Assembly: GCA_034678405.1 (NCBI GenBank)
Contig: JAXDBW010000064.1
Span: forward strand, 1 to 7,204
Direction of reading: 5' to 3'
Source: JAXDBW01 sp034678405
Lineage (GTDB): Bacteria > Patescibacteriota > Patescibacteriia > UBA10025 > JAHIVO01
Length of the DNA stretch: 7,204 nt
Positions 1 to 4,892 of the stretch are shown here, one piece after another (position 1 is the first letter of the stretch; the number at the start of each line of letters is the position of its first letter). The translations under genes and the position numbers were made by a program. Under the pieces are notes generated by a model. The model saw only the letters and a program-made list of their open reading frames with translations, searched no databases and was not told the DNA's origin.

Positions 1-378
1 ATGTATTTCATTGAATAGTTCAAATGTCTTGTCACTGCCGAAATAGTGGAGTGACATATGGGCATATACGACGTCGAAGTCGTCAGGAAAAAAGGGGAGC
101 GGCTGGTACATATCATGATGGACGATACGCACATTCACATTATTCGTGAGAAATTTCTCTTTTGCTCGGTCGAGGGCAGACTCGGTGAAGTCGAGCAACG
201 TCACGTCGTATCCTTTTTCGGCGAAATAGAGGGCGTCTTGTCCCTGACCACCCCCCAGATCAAGGAGTGTGCCATTGGTGGGGAAATGCTGGATGGCCCA
301 CTCAGCAAACAGAGAGGGCTGGTGAATCCAGTCTTCTTTGGCGTACTGGTCGTGATATTCGGAAAATGTAGGGCTCAT
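1..378 (-). CDS. Class I SAM-dependent methyltransferase, N-terminal part (runs off left edge)
   Basis: Reading the minus strand from ATG at 378 gives 126 codons open to the window edge, so only the N-terminal part is present. Residues 38-48 read LLDLGGGQGQD, the glycine-rich SAM-binding motif I of Rossmann-fold class I methyltransferases. The acidic residue after strand 2 is D63 in LLDF. D89 in HHDM fits the motif III position, and FDVVYAHMSLHYF (101-113) is a typical motif IV/strand 4 region. The family transfers a methyl group from S-adenosylmethionine; the acceptor cannot be told from this part, though the pattern resembles small TehB/Methyltransf_25-type cytosolic enzymes. The frame is open upstream to a TAG, with LGECDEQWYNSS preceding the ATG but no ATG/GTG/TTG start there, so ATG 378 is preferred. 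An extended -10 element lies just upstream. The plus-strand open frame over this region is its shadow. Confidence 0.9.
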   Translation of the reverse strand, partial: MSPTFSEYHDQYAKEDWIHQPSLFAEWAIQHFPTNGTLLDLGGGQGQDALYFAEKGYDVTLLDFTESALDRAKEKFLTNNVNVRIVHHDMYQPLPFFPDDFDVVYAHMSLHYFGSDKTFELFNEIH

Positions 379-384
379 AGAGCT

Positions 385-393
385 ATTGTACCA
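385..393 (-). promoter_or_regulatory. Extended -10 promoter of the methyltransferase, leaderless spacing
   Basis: On the minus strand TGG (393-391) is followed directly by TACAAT (390-385), a TGn extended -10 with 5 of 6 matches to TATAAT. The -35 region is poor (TGGGCG at 413-408), which extended -10 promoters tolerate. A start point 6-7 nt downstream falls at about 378, the A of the ATG, so the transcript would have no 5' leader. No Shine-Dalgarno sequence lies between. Leaderless starting is inference from spacing only. Confidence 0.55.
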
Positions 394-428
394 CTGCTCG
401 TCGCATTCGCCCAGCTATCTGGCAATAC

Positions 429-457
429 TTGACACGGATAACTATTGTATATATGGT
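429..457 (+). promoter_or_regulatory. Plus-strand sigma70-type promoter for candidate ncRNA A
   Basis: A perfect -35 TTGACA (429-434) is followed after 17 bp by TATGGT (452-457), which matches TATAAT at 4 of 6 positions. The predicted start point is near 464. It points away from the methyltransferase promoter, and no convincing protein gene lies downstream on this strand, only the structured interval that ends at a T7 run. The -10 is imperfect and the local sequence is AT-rich, so the exact box is uncertain. Confidence 0.45.
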
Positions 458-463
458 ATATCA

Positions 464-657
464 ACCTACGTGCTAGGTACCGAAGGACTGGGGGCAAACT
501 AATGTGGACAAGTAGGAAAGGCGATCGTCACTCATGATGTATTTGCTGGTAGATCTGACGGACATTCTAGATTCTGACTGTCGGAACACAATGAACCATG
601 TATACCTTGTCATGCCTCCGAATATGCCGCTACCCCAAGCAGCCCTTCGGTTTTTTT
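464..657 (+). ncRNA. Candidate structured non-coding RNA A, about 190 nt
   Basis: The interval begins at the predicted start of the TTGACA promoter and ends in TTTTTTT (651-657). It contains nested complementary segments. A small 5' hairpin pairs ACCTA (464-468) with TAGGT (474-478). A closing stem pairs CCGAAGG (480-486) with CCTTCGG (644-650), continued by CTG/CAG (488-490/640-642) and, after a 3-nt bulge, GGGG/CCCC (491-494/633-636). Inside it GACAAG (507-512) pairs with CTTGTC (606-611), and an apical hairpin pairs 554-564 with 575-585 with one mismatch. The result is a rod with its two ends paired next to a U run, the general shape of 6S or SRP RNA. I do not find the SRP GGAA-tetraloop/AGCA core, the 6S central-bubble consensus or RNase P motifs, so no family is assigned. 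Pairings were found by eye. Confidence 0.4.
618..657 (+). terminator. Rho-independent terminator-like end of RNA A
   Basis: CCTTCGG (644-650) runs straight into TTTTTTT (651-657) on the plus strand. Its upstream partner may be local (CCGAA at 618-622 with TTCGG at 646-650) or the distant CCGAAGG at 480-486. The two are mutually exclusive. The local hairpin is short with a long loop, so termination probably depends on the long closing stem. Confidence 0.45.
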
Positions 658-663
658 ATGTAT

Positions 664-721
664 AAAAAAACCCAGGCGAGTCTCAGGAAAGGGGAGACCT
701 GACGTGCGCGCGCCTGGGTTT
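664..721 (-). terminator. Strong rho-independent terminator, minus strand
   Basis: On the minus strand AAACCCAGGCG (721-711) pairs perfectly with CGCCTGGGTTT (678-668), an 11-bp stem that flows into a seven-base T run (670-664). The interior can also pair TCAGG with CCTGA (702-698/687-683). On the plus strand the same stem is followed by only three T, so orientation is clear. It ends candidate RNA B and would also stop read-through from the 150-aa gene. Confidence 0.85.
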
Positions 722-884
722 CAGTGCACAGACATACTATAGTTTGAGAAGAGCGACGGTTCTGTCATCGGGACGGGCCTCCGTGTGTTACGGATGGAGA
801 CTTGGCACGTGCGATCGTACCCGATGGGGTTTATTTTTGAGGTCTATGCGCGGCTGTCTCAACCATGGAACCGAATAAATCCTC
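664..884 (-). ncRNA. Candidate structured non-coding RNA B, about 220 nt, possible pseudoknot
   Basis: The interval is bounded by a good minus-strand promoter (predicted start near 884) and the strong terminator. Plus-strand coordinates of its pairings are: CGGTTC/GAACCG (757-762 with 868-873), TTGAGA/TCTCAA (744-749 with 857-862), CATCGGG/CCCGATG (766-772 with 820-826) and an inner hairpin CCTCCGT/ACGGATGG (778-784 with 790-797, one bulged base). The first two cross each other, so they form either a pseudoknot or two alternative folds, both enclosing the third and fourth. A tiny open frame, MVETAAHRPQK (866-831), overlaps the crossing segment but has a badly spaced GAGGA, so a leader peptide is possible rather than likely. 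No match to tmRNA, RNase P, 4.5S RNA or a riboswitch was recognised. Regulation of the downstream methyltransferase by read-through is an alternative role. Confidence 0.45.
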
Positions 885-890
885 GTATAT

Positions 891-920
891 AGTATAGCTT
901 CGAAACGACGAGTATGTCCA
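891..920 (-). promoter_or_regulatory. Minus-strand sigma70-type promoter for candidate ncRNA B
   Basis: -35 TGGACA (920-915, 5 of 6 consensus) and -10 TATACT (896-891, 5 of 6) are separated by 18 bp. The promoter lies just past the stop codon of the 150-aa gene and points away from it into the 220-nt interval closed by the strong terminator. Its position after a gene and before a terminator, with no convincing protein gene between, is the main reason to propose an independent RNA here. Confidence 0.6.
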
Positions 921-925
921 GCTAG

Positions 926-1378
926 TTAATAATCTGTGGGCGGATCGGAATAAAATTGGTAAAATGTCTCGATACGGTTCTCCCCGCCGACCTGGTAGGT
1001 GCAGCTACAGTACCCTTGATTTTCATTGAGCACCTCGATAAGTGTTCGTTTACCAGTGAGGAGGAGATGCCAGGCGTCCGATGATTGCGCGGTGTCTTTG
1101 AATTCCGGTGCAGTGCACTGTGCCCCACTAAAACTCGCACAGTACTCATAGCAGCCGCTCGCATCAAAACACAGCCGCTCCTGAGGGCGACTCTCATTCA
1201 TTTTCATAGCCGTCAGCACTACTTCGATGACGATCGCTGCGACGAAGAGCCACCAGAAAGTTTTTATCAGGCGACTGAAGAATATATACACGCCGCGCTT
1301 GACACTCGGCCGGTAGAGTTCTTCGTGGGAGTGCGGTTTGTCAGAGGTTTTGCCGCTGATGTGATTGTGGGGAGACAT
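926..1378 (-). CDS. Membrane-anchored protein with six-cysteine exported domain, unknown function
   Basis: 150 aa, not recognised as a named family. Residues 1-20 are polar and histidine-rich (H4, H6, H16, H18). A basic stretch follows (R23, K27, R28, R36, K39), then one membrane segment at about 40-58. The positive-inside rule puts the N-terminus in the cytoplasm and residues 60-150 outside. The outer part carries six cysteines (C70, C76, C80, C88, C124, C126), an even number that suggests disulfides, including a close CxC pair. Stop is TAA. ATG 1378 is the first start in frame because a TAA lies five codons upstream; no Shine-Dalgarno site is visible. It stands alone between a terminator upstream and RNA B downstream, and is probably driven by the palindrome-containing promoter at 1490-1518. 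Exported thiol chemistry or a surface role is inference only. Confidence 0.7.
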   Translation of the reverse strand: MSPHNHISGKTSDKPHSHEELYRPSVKRGVYIFFSRLIKTFWWLFVAAIVIEVVLTAMKMNESRPQERLCFDASGCYEYCASFSGAQCTAPEFKDTAQSSDAWHLLLTGKRTLIEVLNENQGYCSCTYQVGGENRIETFYQFYSDPPTDY

Positions 1379-1473
1379 GTAATGTAGTCGTTAGGAGGTC
1401 TGTCTGCTCGTCTTTGATGAGCTGCAGTACAGCTTGAGATAGTTCGCCGTAGCCGTGGTTCCCGATATGAGAC

Positions 1474-1496
1474 GGATACGCATGTATACAGTATCC
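1474..1496. repeat. Short inverted repeat in the 5' leader of the 150-aa gene
   Basis: GGATAC (1474-1479) and GTATCC (1491-1496) are exact inverted copies separated by 11 bp that include the palindrome TGTATACA (1483-1490). It overlaps the predicted -10 and transcription start of the 150-aa gene, so it could be an operator or a leader hairpin. It may equally be chance. Confidence 0.35.
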
Positions 1497-1518
1497 CAGA
1501 AATACGTATTTCAGGCAA
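1490..1518 (-). promoter_or_regulatory. Putative promoter with 14-bp palindromic operator in its spacer
   Basis: On the minus strand TTGCCT (1518-1513, 4 of 6) and GATACT (1495-1490, 4 of 6) are exactly 17 bp apart. The spacer starts with the perfect palindrome GAAATACGTATTTC (1512-1499). A palindrome between the -35 and -10 boxes is where many repressors bind. It sits directly after the terminator of the 275-aa gene and about 105 nt before the 150-aa start. Both boxes are weak, so the promoter call is tentative; the palindrome is certain. Confidence 0.4.
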
Positions 1519-1519
1519 A

Positions 1520-1551
1520 GAGAAACCCCGCACATCACATTGACATGCGGG
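1520..1551 (-). terminator. Rho-independent terminator after the 275-aa gene
   Basis: On the minus strand CCCGCA (1551-1546) pairs with TGCGGG (1532-1527) across a 13-nt loop, followed by GTTTCTCTTT. The stem is GC-rich, but the U tract is interrupted by two C, so efficiency may be moderate. It lies about 40 nt after the stop codon. Confidence 0.6.
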
Positions 1552-1592
1552 ATTTGTACGGCAGAGGGGACAATTAATCACATATGTGTCGT

Positions 1593-2420
1593 TTAGGACG
1601 CGACCGCGTCGGACGGAGGCTCAAGCCCCGCCTGTTCGTTGATCTTGGCGATTGCCTCGGTCAGGAGCTCGAGATGCAGATGGTGTTTCGGATCGACCAG
1701 AGACTTCGGCTCGATGTCGGCTGCCGCACAGTGCTCGAGGAACAAGCGTACCTTTTCCGTGCTGACGTACGCATCGCCGAAACGAATCCATCTGAGCACG
1801 TCTTTTGCCTGAATCTCGTGCGCCTGGGCCAGAATGCTGGTCATTTTGCTGAGCTGCGTCTCACGGTACCGCTTTGCGGTCTCTTGTCCGAACCTCAACG
1901 ACAAGTAGCCGTCGAGTTCCTGAAGAAGATTTTCGAAGTCGCTCACGAAAACCGGCAAGTTTTCACTGGTGTTCTTCGATTCGACGAGTGCCTCGGCCTC
2001 GGCGCGCATGTGATCGATCGAATTCAGCAGGAAGACGAACTGTAGCTGCCGGACGATGGACGACTTCAGATGAGTTGATTGTTCATCATTGGTAAGGAGC
2101 CGCGAGAGCTCCTTCTGGACGCCTTTCAGTCGATAGCCATCCTGATCAGAGGTGATGTGCATGGGAGCGTCATACAGATGTCGCCCACCACTGACTGCTT
2201 GATGCAGCACAGCGCCGAGATCGCGCAAGATGGAGTAATCAGTACCCAACTTGATGTAGTGCCGGTTTCGTTCCTCGATCTCAGCAGCGTGCGCCCGGCG
2301 CAGTTTGATGCCGCGTCGCGTTGCGACGATCACCGTGATGACCAGCACCACGGAAACCAGCAAAAATAGTGCCGGCCAGTCGCGAACAAATGTCATTGCC
2401 TCATTCCACCATTGGAACAT
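1593..2420 (-). CDS. Single-pass membrane protein with long helical cytoplasmic domain, unknown function
   Basis: 275 aa, not recognised. One strongly hydrophobic segment at about 17-33 is followed by TRRGIKLRR, which by the positive-inside rule places the remaining 240 residues in the cytoplasm. That domain is rich in charged, helix-forming sequence (for example 90-170 and 185-270) and has no catalytic motif that I can name. It could be a membrane-tethered scaffold or regulator, but this is guesswork. ATG 2420 is well supported: GGAGG lies 6 nt upstream and a near-consensus promoter sits at 2491-2519. Codons favour C and G in third position more than the genes upstream of it (2533-6341). It has its own promoter and a terminator after the TAA stop, so it looks monocistronic, unlike the run upstream. 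Confidence 0.85.
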   Translation of the reverse strand: MFQWWNEAMTFVRDWPALFLLVSVVLVITVIVATRRGIKLRRAHAAEIEERNRHYIKLGTDYSILRDLGAVLHQAVSGGRHLYDAPMHITSDQDGYRLKGVQKELSRLLTNDEQSTHLKSSIVRQLQFVFLLNSIDHMRAEAEALVESKNTSENLPVFVSDFENLLQELDGYLSLRFGQETAKRYRETQLSKMTSILAQAHEIQAKDVLRWIRFGDAYVSTEKVRLFLEHCAAADIEPKSLVDPKHHLHLELLTEAIAKINEQAGLEPPSDAVAS

Positions 2421-2426
2421 TTTGTA

Positions 2427-2431
2427 CCTCC
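2427..2431 (-). promoter_or_regulatory. Canonical Shine-Dalgarno site of the 275-aa gene
   Basis: GGAGG on the minus strand lies 6 nt before ATG 2420. It is the only textbook ribosome binding site I find in the window and decides this start. Confidence 0.8.
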
Positions 2432-2490
2432 ATTTCGGTATGTATGTGATTGGTATAAAAATGTACGGATATTACAAAAAGTAACCACCG

Positions 2491-2519
2491 ATACTATCAC
2501 GGGGGAGACGTTTTGTCAA
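2491..2519 (-). promoter_or_regulatory. Near-consensus sigma70 promoter of the 275-aa gene
   Basis: Perfect -35 TTGACA (2519-2514), a 17-bp spacer and -10 TAGTAT (2496-2491, 4 of 6) lie on the minus strand. The predicted start near 2484 gives a leader of about 64 nt. A short GGGG/CCCC inverted repeat (2520-2523/2527-2530) lies between this promoter and the stop of the previous gene. It has no U run, so some read-through from the upstream operon remains possible. Confidence 0.75.
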
Positions 2520-2532
2520 GGGGAAGCCCCGC

Positions 2533-3117
2533 CTAGATGTAGTTCAGAGATGCCCAGTCAGCTGCGACAAACATCCCGAGCGCGGTAGCAATCATGAGTA
2601 GTGCTAGCGAAACGCCGAAGAGGATATAGCTGGTTTTCCGGGCAGTCTGGCTGATAGTAGAATTGCGCAGGTAGAGGAGGCTAAAAAATCCGGTTATAAT
2701 GGCAAATATGGCACCGGTGCCAAATACCCAGACACCAATTGCTCCAAGGTCTGTAAACTTTGTAATGGCATCATGGCTTTGGTAATACGCCTGGTCTGCT
2801 CGGGCCATAGCTGAGGCCGCGACGGACATAACCACGAGCCAGCTCGACCATAGCGCCAGGCGGATGGTTCGTGCAGTACTAGATTTCTTCCGTAGGTACA
2901 TGAGGAAGTTCACTATGCAGAGTAGTCCTACCAGCAGCATGGGTAGCCATATAACGTAGACCATGGTGTTCGTCGGACAGCCGCCCCAGCAGTAATCAGT
3001 AGCTCCCAGCCCGAGGTTCATATTGATATTCTCATTGACTTGTACCTGGGCCATTGTGAGAAGGGGAGTGAGAAGTACGATCGCAAGGCTTACGCTTATG
3101 ACAGTTGTATTTCGCAT
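2533..3117 (-). CDS. Exported four-pass membrane protein with CxxxC motif, unknown function
   Basis: 194 aa. A signal-peptide-like N-terminus (residues 1-23, basic start, hydrophobic core, TMA before Q24) is followed by a short exposed segment and four membrane segments at about 52-75, 86-105, 125-150 and 163-186. C43 and C47 (YCWGGCP) would lie outside the membrane if the signal peptide is cleaved or acts as an anchor, so they could form a disulfide. The layout of one peptide plus four helices resembles small pilin-like or TrbC/VirB2-like proteins in outline only; the family is not recognised. It lies 10 nt after the 309-aa gene without a Shine-Dalgarno site, so translation probably follows that gene. 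Stop is TAG. The two adjacent genes may work together. Confidence 0.8.
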   Translation of the reverse strand: MRNTTVISVSLAIVLLTPLLTMAQVQVNENINMNLGLGATDYCWGGCPTNTMVYVIWLPMLLVGLLCIVNFLMYLRKKSSTARTIRLALWSSWLVVMSVAASAMARADQAYYQSHDAITKFTDLGAIGVWVFGTGAIFAIITGFFSLLYLRNSTISQTARKTSYILFGVSLALLMIATALGMFVAADWASLNYI

Positions 3118-3127
3118 AGCGTTTAAG

Positions 3128-4057
3128 TTATTGTGTAACGTCGGCAGGGAGCGAGTGATAATAGAAGGTTAACACGATAGACGCACCTGCAACGAGAGCT
3201 AATACAGCTAAAACAATGAGTACAATTTTAATATCGCGACAATACTTCTTGTACTTGTGCTGTAGGACTACATAGGCTTCAGTATCCGTGGGAGTAGCTT
3301 TTAGTTTCCGTCTGGTAATGAGCAGTCCTGGTAGGAGGATGATACCGACGAGAACATCAAACGCGAGGGCAATTACACTGACAAACAGTGTCGTTATCGA
3401 AGCGTTACGCGAATAGTCGGAGCCGGTGGCTCCAGGGTGGTCGCCAATAGTGCGAAGTGACTTGGAGCGAAATAGTCTATTAATTTTTTTTATAAAGTCA
3501 GGCAGGTGGTCTGACTGGGGTTCCGCAGTATCACCGTAAATGCATGAGTCGCCGACGCGGCAGTCAGATCCTGCCCAATACACACCCACACCGCCGCCTT
3601 CAAAGCAGGTACCTCCTATCTCTGGCGGTATCCACAAACCCTCGTAATCAGCCGGACGCTCTGTCGTGTCACAAATGTATGCTTTATCCTGTTTCAGGAC
3701 TTCGAGCCATATCTGGATATCGGTGAGGTTATTGTCAGAAATTTCTTTCGCGGTGATCATTTGGAAATTATTGGATCCATCTGGGTCGTAGTAGTAGACG
3801 ATACCGCGTTCATATATATTCCAATTCTGGTTGGCTGCGGTAAATCCTGGTGCTGAGTCAGAAATGGTGACCAGCTTGCCTCCGTACGAAGCGGCCAGGG
3901 CGTCCACATCGCTGGTGGTACCAGTAAATCCCTGAGTATCACCCGGTCTGACGATTAGGAAATAAAAGCCAGCTACGACAAGCACGACCACACCAAGAAT
4001 AATGGAAAGAGTCAGTATCGCCGTATTTGATGGTTTTTTTGTTTCTTTAGTCCCCAT
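3128..4057 (-). CDS. Three-pass membrane protein with cysteine-bearing ectodomain, unknown function
   Basis: 309 aa. A lysine-rich start (GTKETKK) precedes a membrane segment at about 13-36, then an exposed domain of roughly 180 residues, then two further segments at about 221-247 and 276-299 joined by a basic cytoplasmic loop (RRKLKATPT to KKYCRD). The ectodomain holds four cysteines (C129, C151, C166, C172), enough for two disulfides, and aromatic/acidic stretches such as YYYDPDG. No enzyme motif was recognised. ATG 4057 overlaps the end of the Nudix gene by 11 nt (ATGGGGACTAA contains both start and stop), which supports translational coupling. The 194-aa membrane gene follows after 10 nt. 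A surface or adhesion-related role is speculation. Confidence 0.8.
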   Translation of the reverse strand: MGTKETKKPSNTAILTLSIILGVVVLVVAGFYFLIVRPGDTQGFTGTTSDVDALAASYGGKLVTISDSAPGFTAANQNWNIYERGIVYYYDPDGSNNFQMITAKEISDNNLTDIQIWLEVLKQDKAYICDTTERPADYEGLWIPPEIGGTCFEGGGVGVYWAGSDCRVGDSCIYGDTAEPQSDHLPDFIKKINRLFRSKSLRTIGDHPGATGSDYSRNASITTLFVSVIALAFDVLVGIILLPGLLITRRKLKATPTDTEAYVVLQHKYKKYCRDIKIVLIVLAVLALVAGASIVLTFYYHSLPADVTQ

Positions 4058-4565
4058 GTGTATCAGTATACCACTTCAGGATATGTAAGTCCCGATGGAG
4101 AATAAATCTGCCATCATAGTCATACGGCGTGTCGTGCTGCATAAGCTCGATAGCCTGGGGGAGGGGAGCCCACATCAGTTTGAAGTCAGCATCTATCTCC
4201 TCCTGGGTAAAGGACGTTTCTTTTTGACTGCCGACTGTTTGCGCTCTATAGAAATATGATCGCCAGTGTTCACGTCTTTTATTTTTAAATTCATCGATAT
4301 ATCCCAGCGCGCCTATGATGGTAATCGCAAAACCCGTCTCTTCCTGACACTCTCGAGCACAGGCAGCCTCAGGCGTTTCAGCGGGTTCGATACTACCGCC
4401 CGGTAATTTATGGGCATGGTAGAGTCCAGTGTCCATCAGCGCAATTTCATCTGTATCATTAAAAAGAATTGCTCGACTTGCCTCATGATACTCAAATTCA
4501 TTTGGGTCCGGTGTCGGTGCGTGTGGGTCGAAGTCTCGATCAGTGATGGTGATGATGTGTTTCAT
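4047..4565 (-). CDS. Nudix hydrolase
   Basis: 172 aa. A complete Nudix box, G-x5-E-x7-R-E-U-x-E-E-x-G-U, runs from G57 to F79 (GSIEPAETPEAACARE, then CQEETGF) with the metal-binding glutamates E72, E75 and E76 intact. A preceding HAHKLPGG and a downstream WRSYFYRAQ strand fit the alpha/beta/alpha Nudix fold. Such enzymes cleave nucleoside diphosphates linked to another group, using Mg2+, for example oxidised dNTPs or nucleotide sugars; the substrate cannot be read from the sequence. No membrane segment, so cytosolic. Its ATG overlaps the stop of the 106-aa gene as ATGA (4562-4565), and its 3' end overlaps the next start by 11 nt. The first 25 residues are acidic and proline-rich, an extension ahead of the usual first strand. 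Confidence 0.95.
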   Translation of the reverse strand: MKHIITITDRDFDPHAPTPDPNEFEYHEASRAILFNDTDEIALMDTGLYHAHKLPGGSIEPAETPEAACARECQEETGFAITIIGALGYIDEFKNKRREHWRSYFYRAQTVGSQKETSFTQEEIDADFKLMWAPLPQAIELMQHDTPYDYDGRFILHRDLHILKWYTDTHGD

Positions 4566-4882
4566 GCGGTGATGATGTCTTTTGCTATAGCAATGGCTAG
4601 CACAATCCAGGGTAGGACGTAATCTGAGATCAGTACCATCCGCCGTGGGTTTGGGTGCAGCCCCAGTTTGTTAAAGATAAACGTATAGAACGTAGTCTCA
4701 CGTTTTGTGGTCTGGAACTGAACTTTTGTCAGGATGCAATCACCAATAGTCATCAGCTGGATGTAGTATGCTGCGATACCGATCGCGATCACATACCACG
4801 GCACGAAAAAAGGCGACACCCAAATAATAATGAGGATAATGCTGTGAGCGATGATAGTGAGTGTATTTTTTTGATTATTCAT
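4562..4882 (-). CDS. Small membrane protein (106 aa), unknown function
   Basis: Hydrophobic segments at about 8-27, 29-47 and 82-100 suggest three membrane passes. Between the second and third is a polar loop with G47-D48-C49-I-L-T52 and a basic NPRRM just before the last helix. The combination of an early histidine (H13), the DCxLT motif and a compact three-helix layout recalls small DUF2784-like membrane proteins, but the match is loose and I do not assign it. The stop TGA overlaps the Nudix start as ATGA, and the DUF1905 gene ends 10 nt upstream, so this is clearly part of the operon-like run. No Shine-Dalgarno site is visible. The overlapping plus-strand open frame is a shadow. Confidence 0.75.
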   Translation of the reverse strand: MNNQKNTLTIIAHSIILIIIWVSPFFVPWYVIAIGIAAYYIQLMTIGDCILTKVQFQTTKRETTFYTFIFNKLGLHPNPRRMVLISDYVLPWIVLAIAIAKDIITA

Positions 4883-4892
4883 TGTTTGTACA

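Noticed and set aside
58..432. Plus-strand open frame of 124 codons at the left edge
   Set aside because: It lies antisense to the methyltransferase, whose minus-strand translation has clear SAM-binding motifs; the plus product has no recognisable features.
534..665. 43-codon plus-strand frame starting MMYLLVDL within RNA A
   Set aside because: No ribosome binding site at proper distance, and it runs through the T7 terminator tract; better explained as chance inside a structured RNA.
660..721. SRP (4.5S) RNA core, from GTCAGGTC on the minus strand
   Set aside because: The GGAA tetraloop and the opposing AGCAG strand are missing; the segment is part of a terminator hairpin.
766..838. Plus-strand terminator: CATCGGG/CCCGATG followed by GGGTTTATTTTT
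   Set aside because: The loop is 47 nt and no plus-strand promoter or gene leads into it; the same pairing fits as an internal helix of minus-strand RNA B.
1341..1538. 65-codon minus-strand frame ahead of the 150-aa gene
   Set aside because: Its start lies in the terminator hairpin at 1520-1551 and it overlaps the N-terminus of the 150-aa gene in another frame. Its tail looks mildly protein-like, but I could not find a credible start or RBS.
1267..1581. 104-codon minus-strand frame beginning MINCPLCRTNPACQC, resembling a zinc ribbon
   Set aside because: It spans a terminator and a promoter palindrome and overlaps the 150-aa gene; the cysteine spacing is coincidental.
1584..2045. 153-codon plus-strand frame
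   Set aside because: It is antisense to the 275-aa gene, which has promoter, RBS, membrane segment and terminator.
4384..4395. GGTTCGA-like T-loop motif suggesting a tRNA, and a similar GTTCGAA near 5925
   Set aside because: Both lie inside protein genes and no acceptor, anticodon or D-arm could be built around them.
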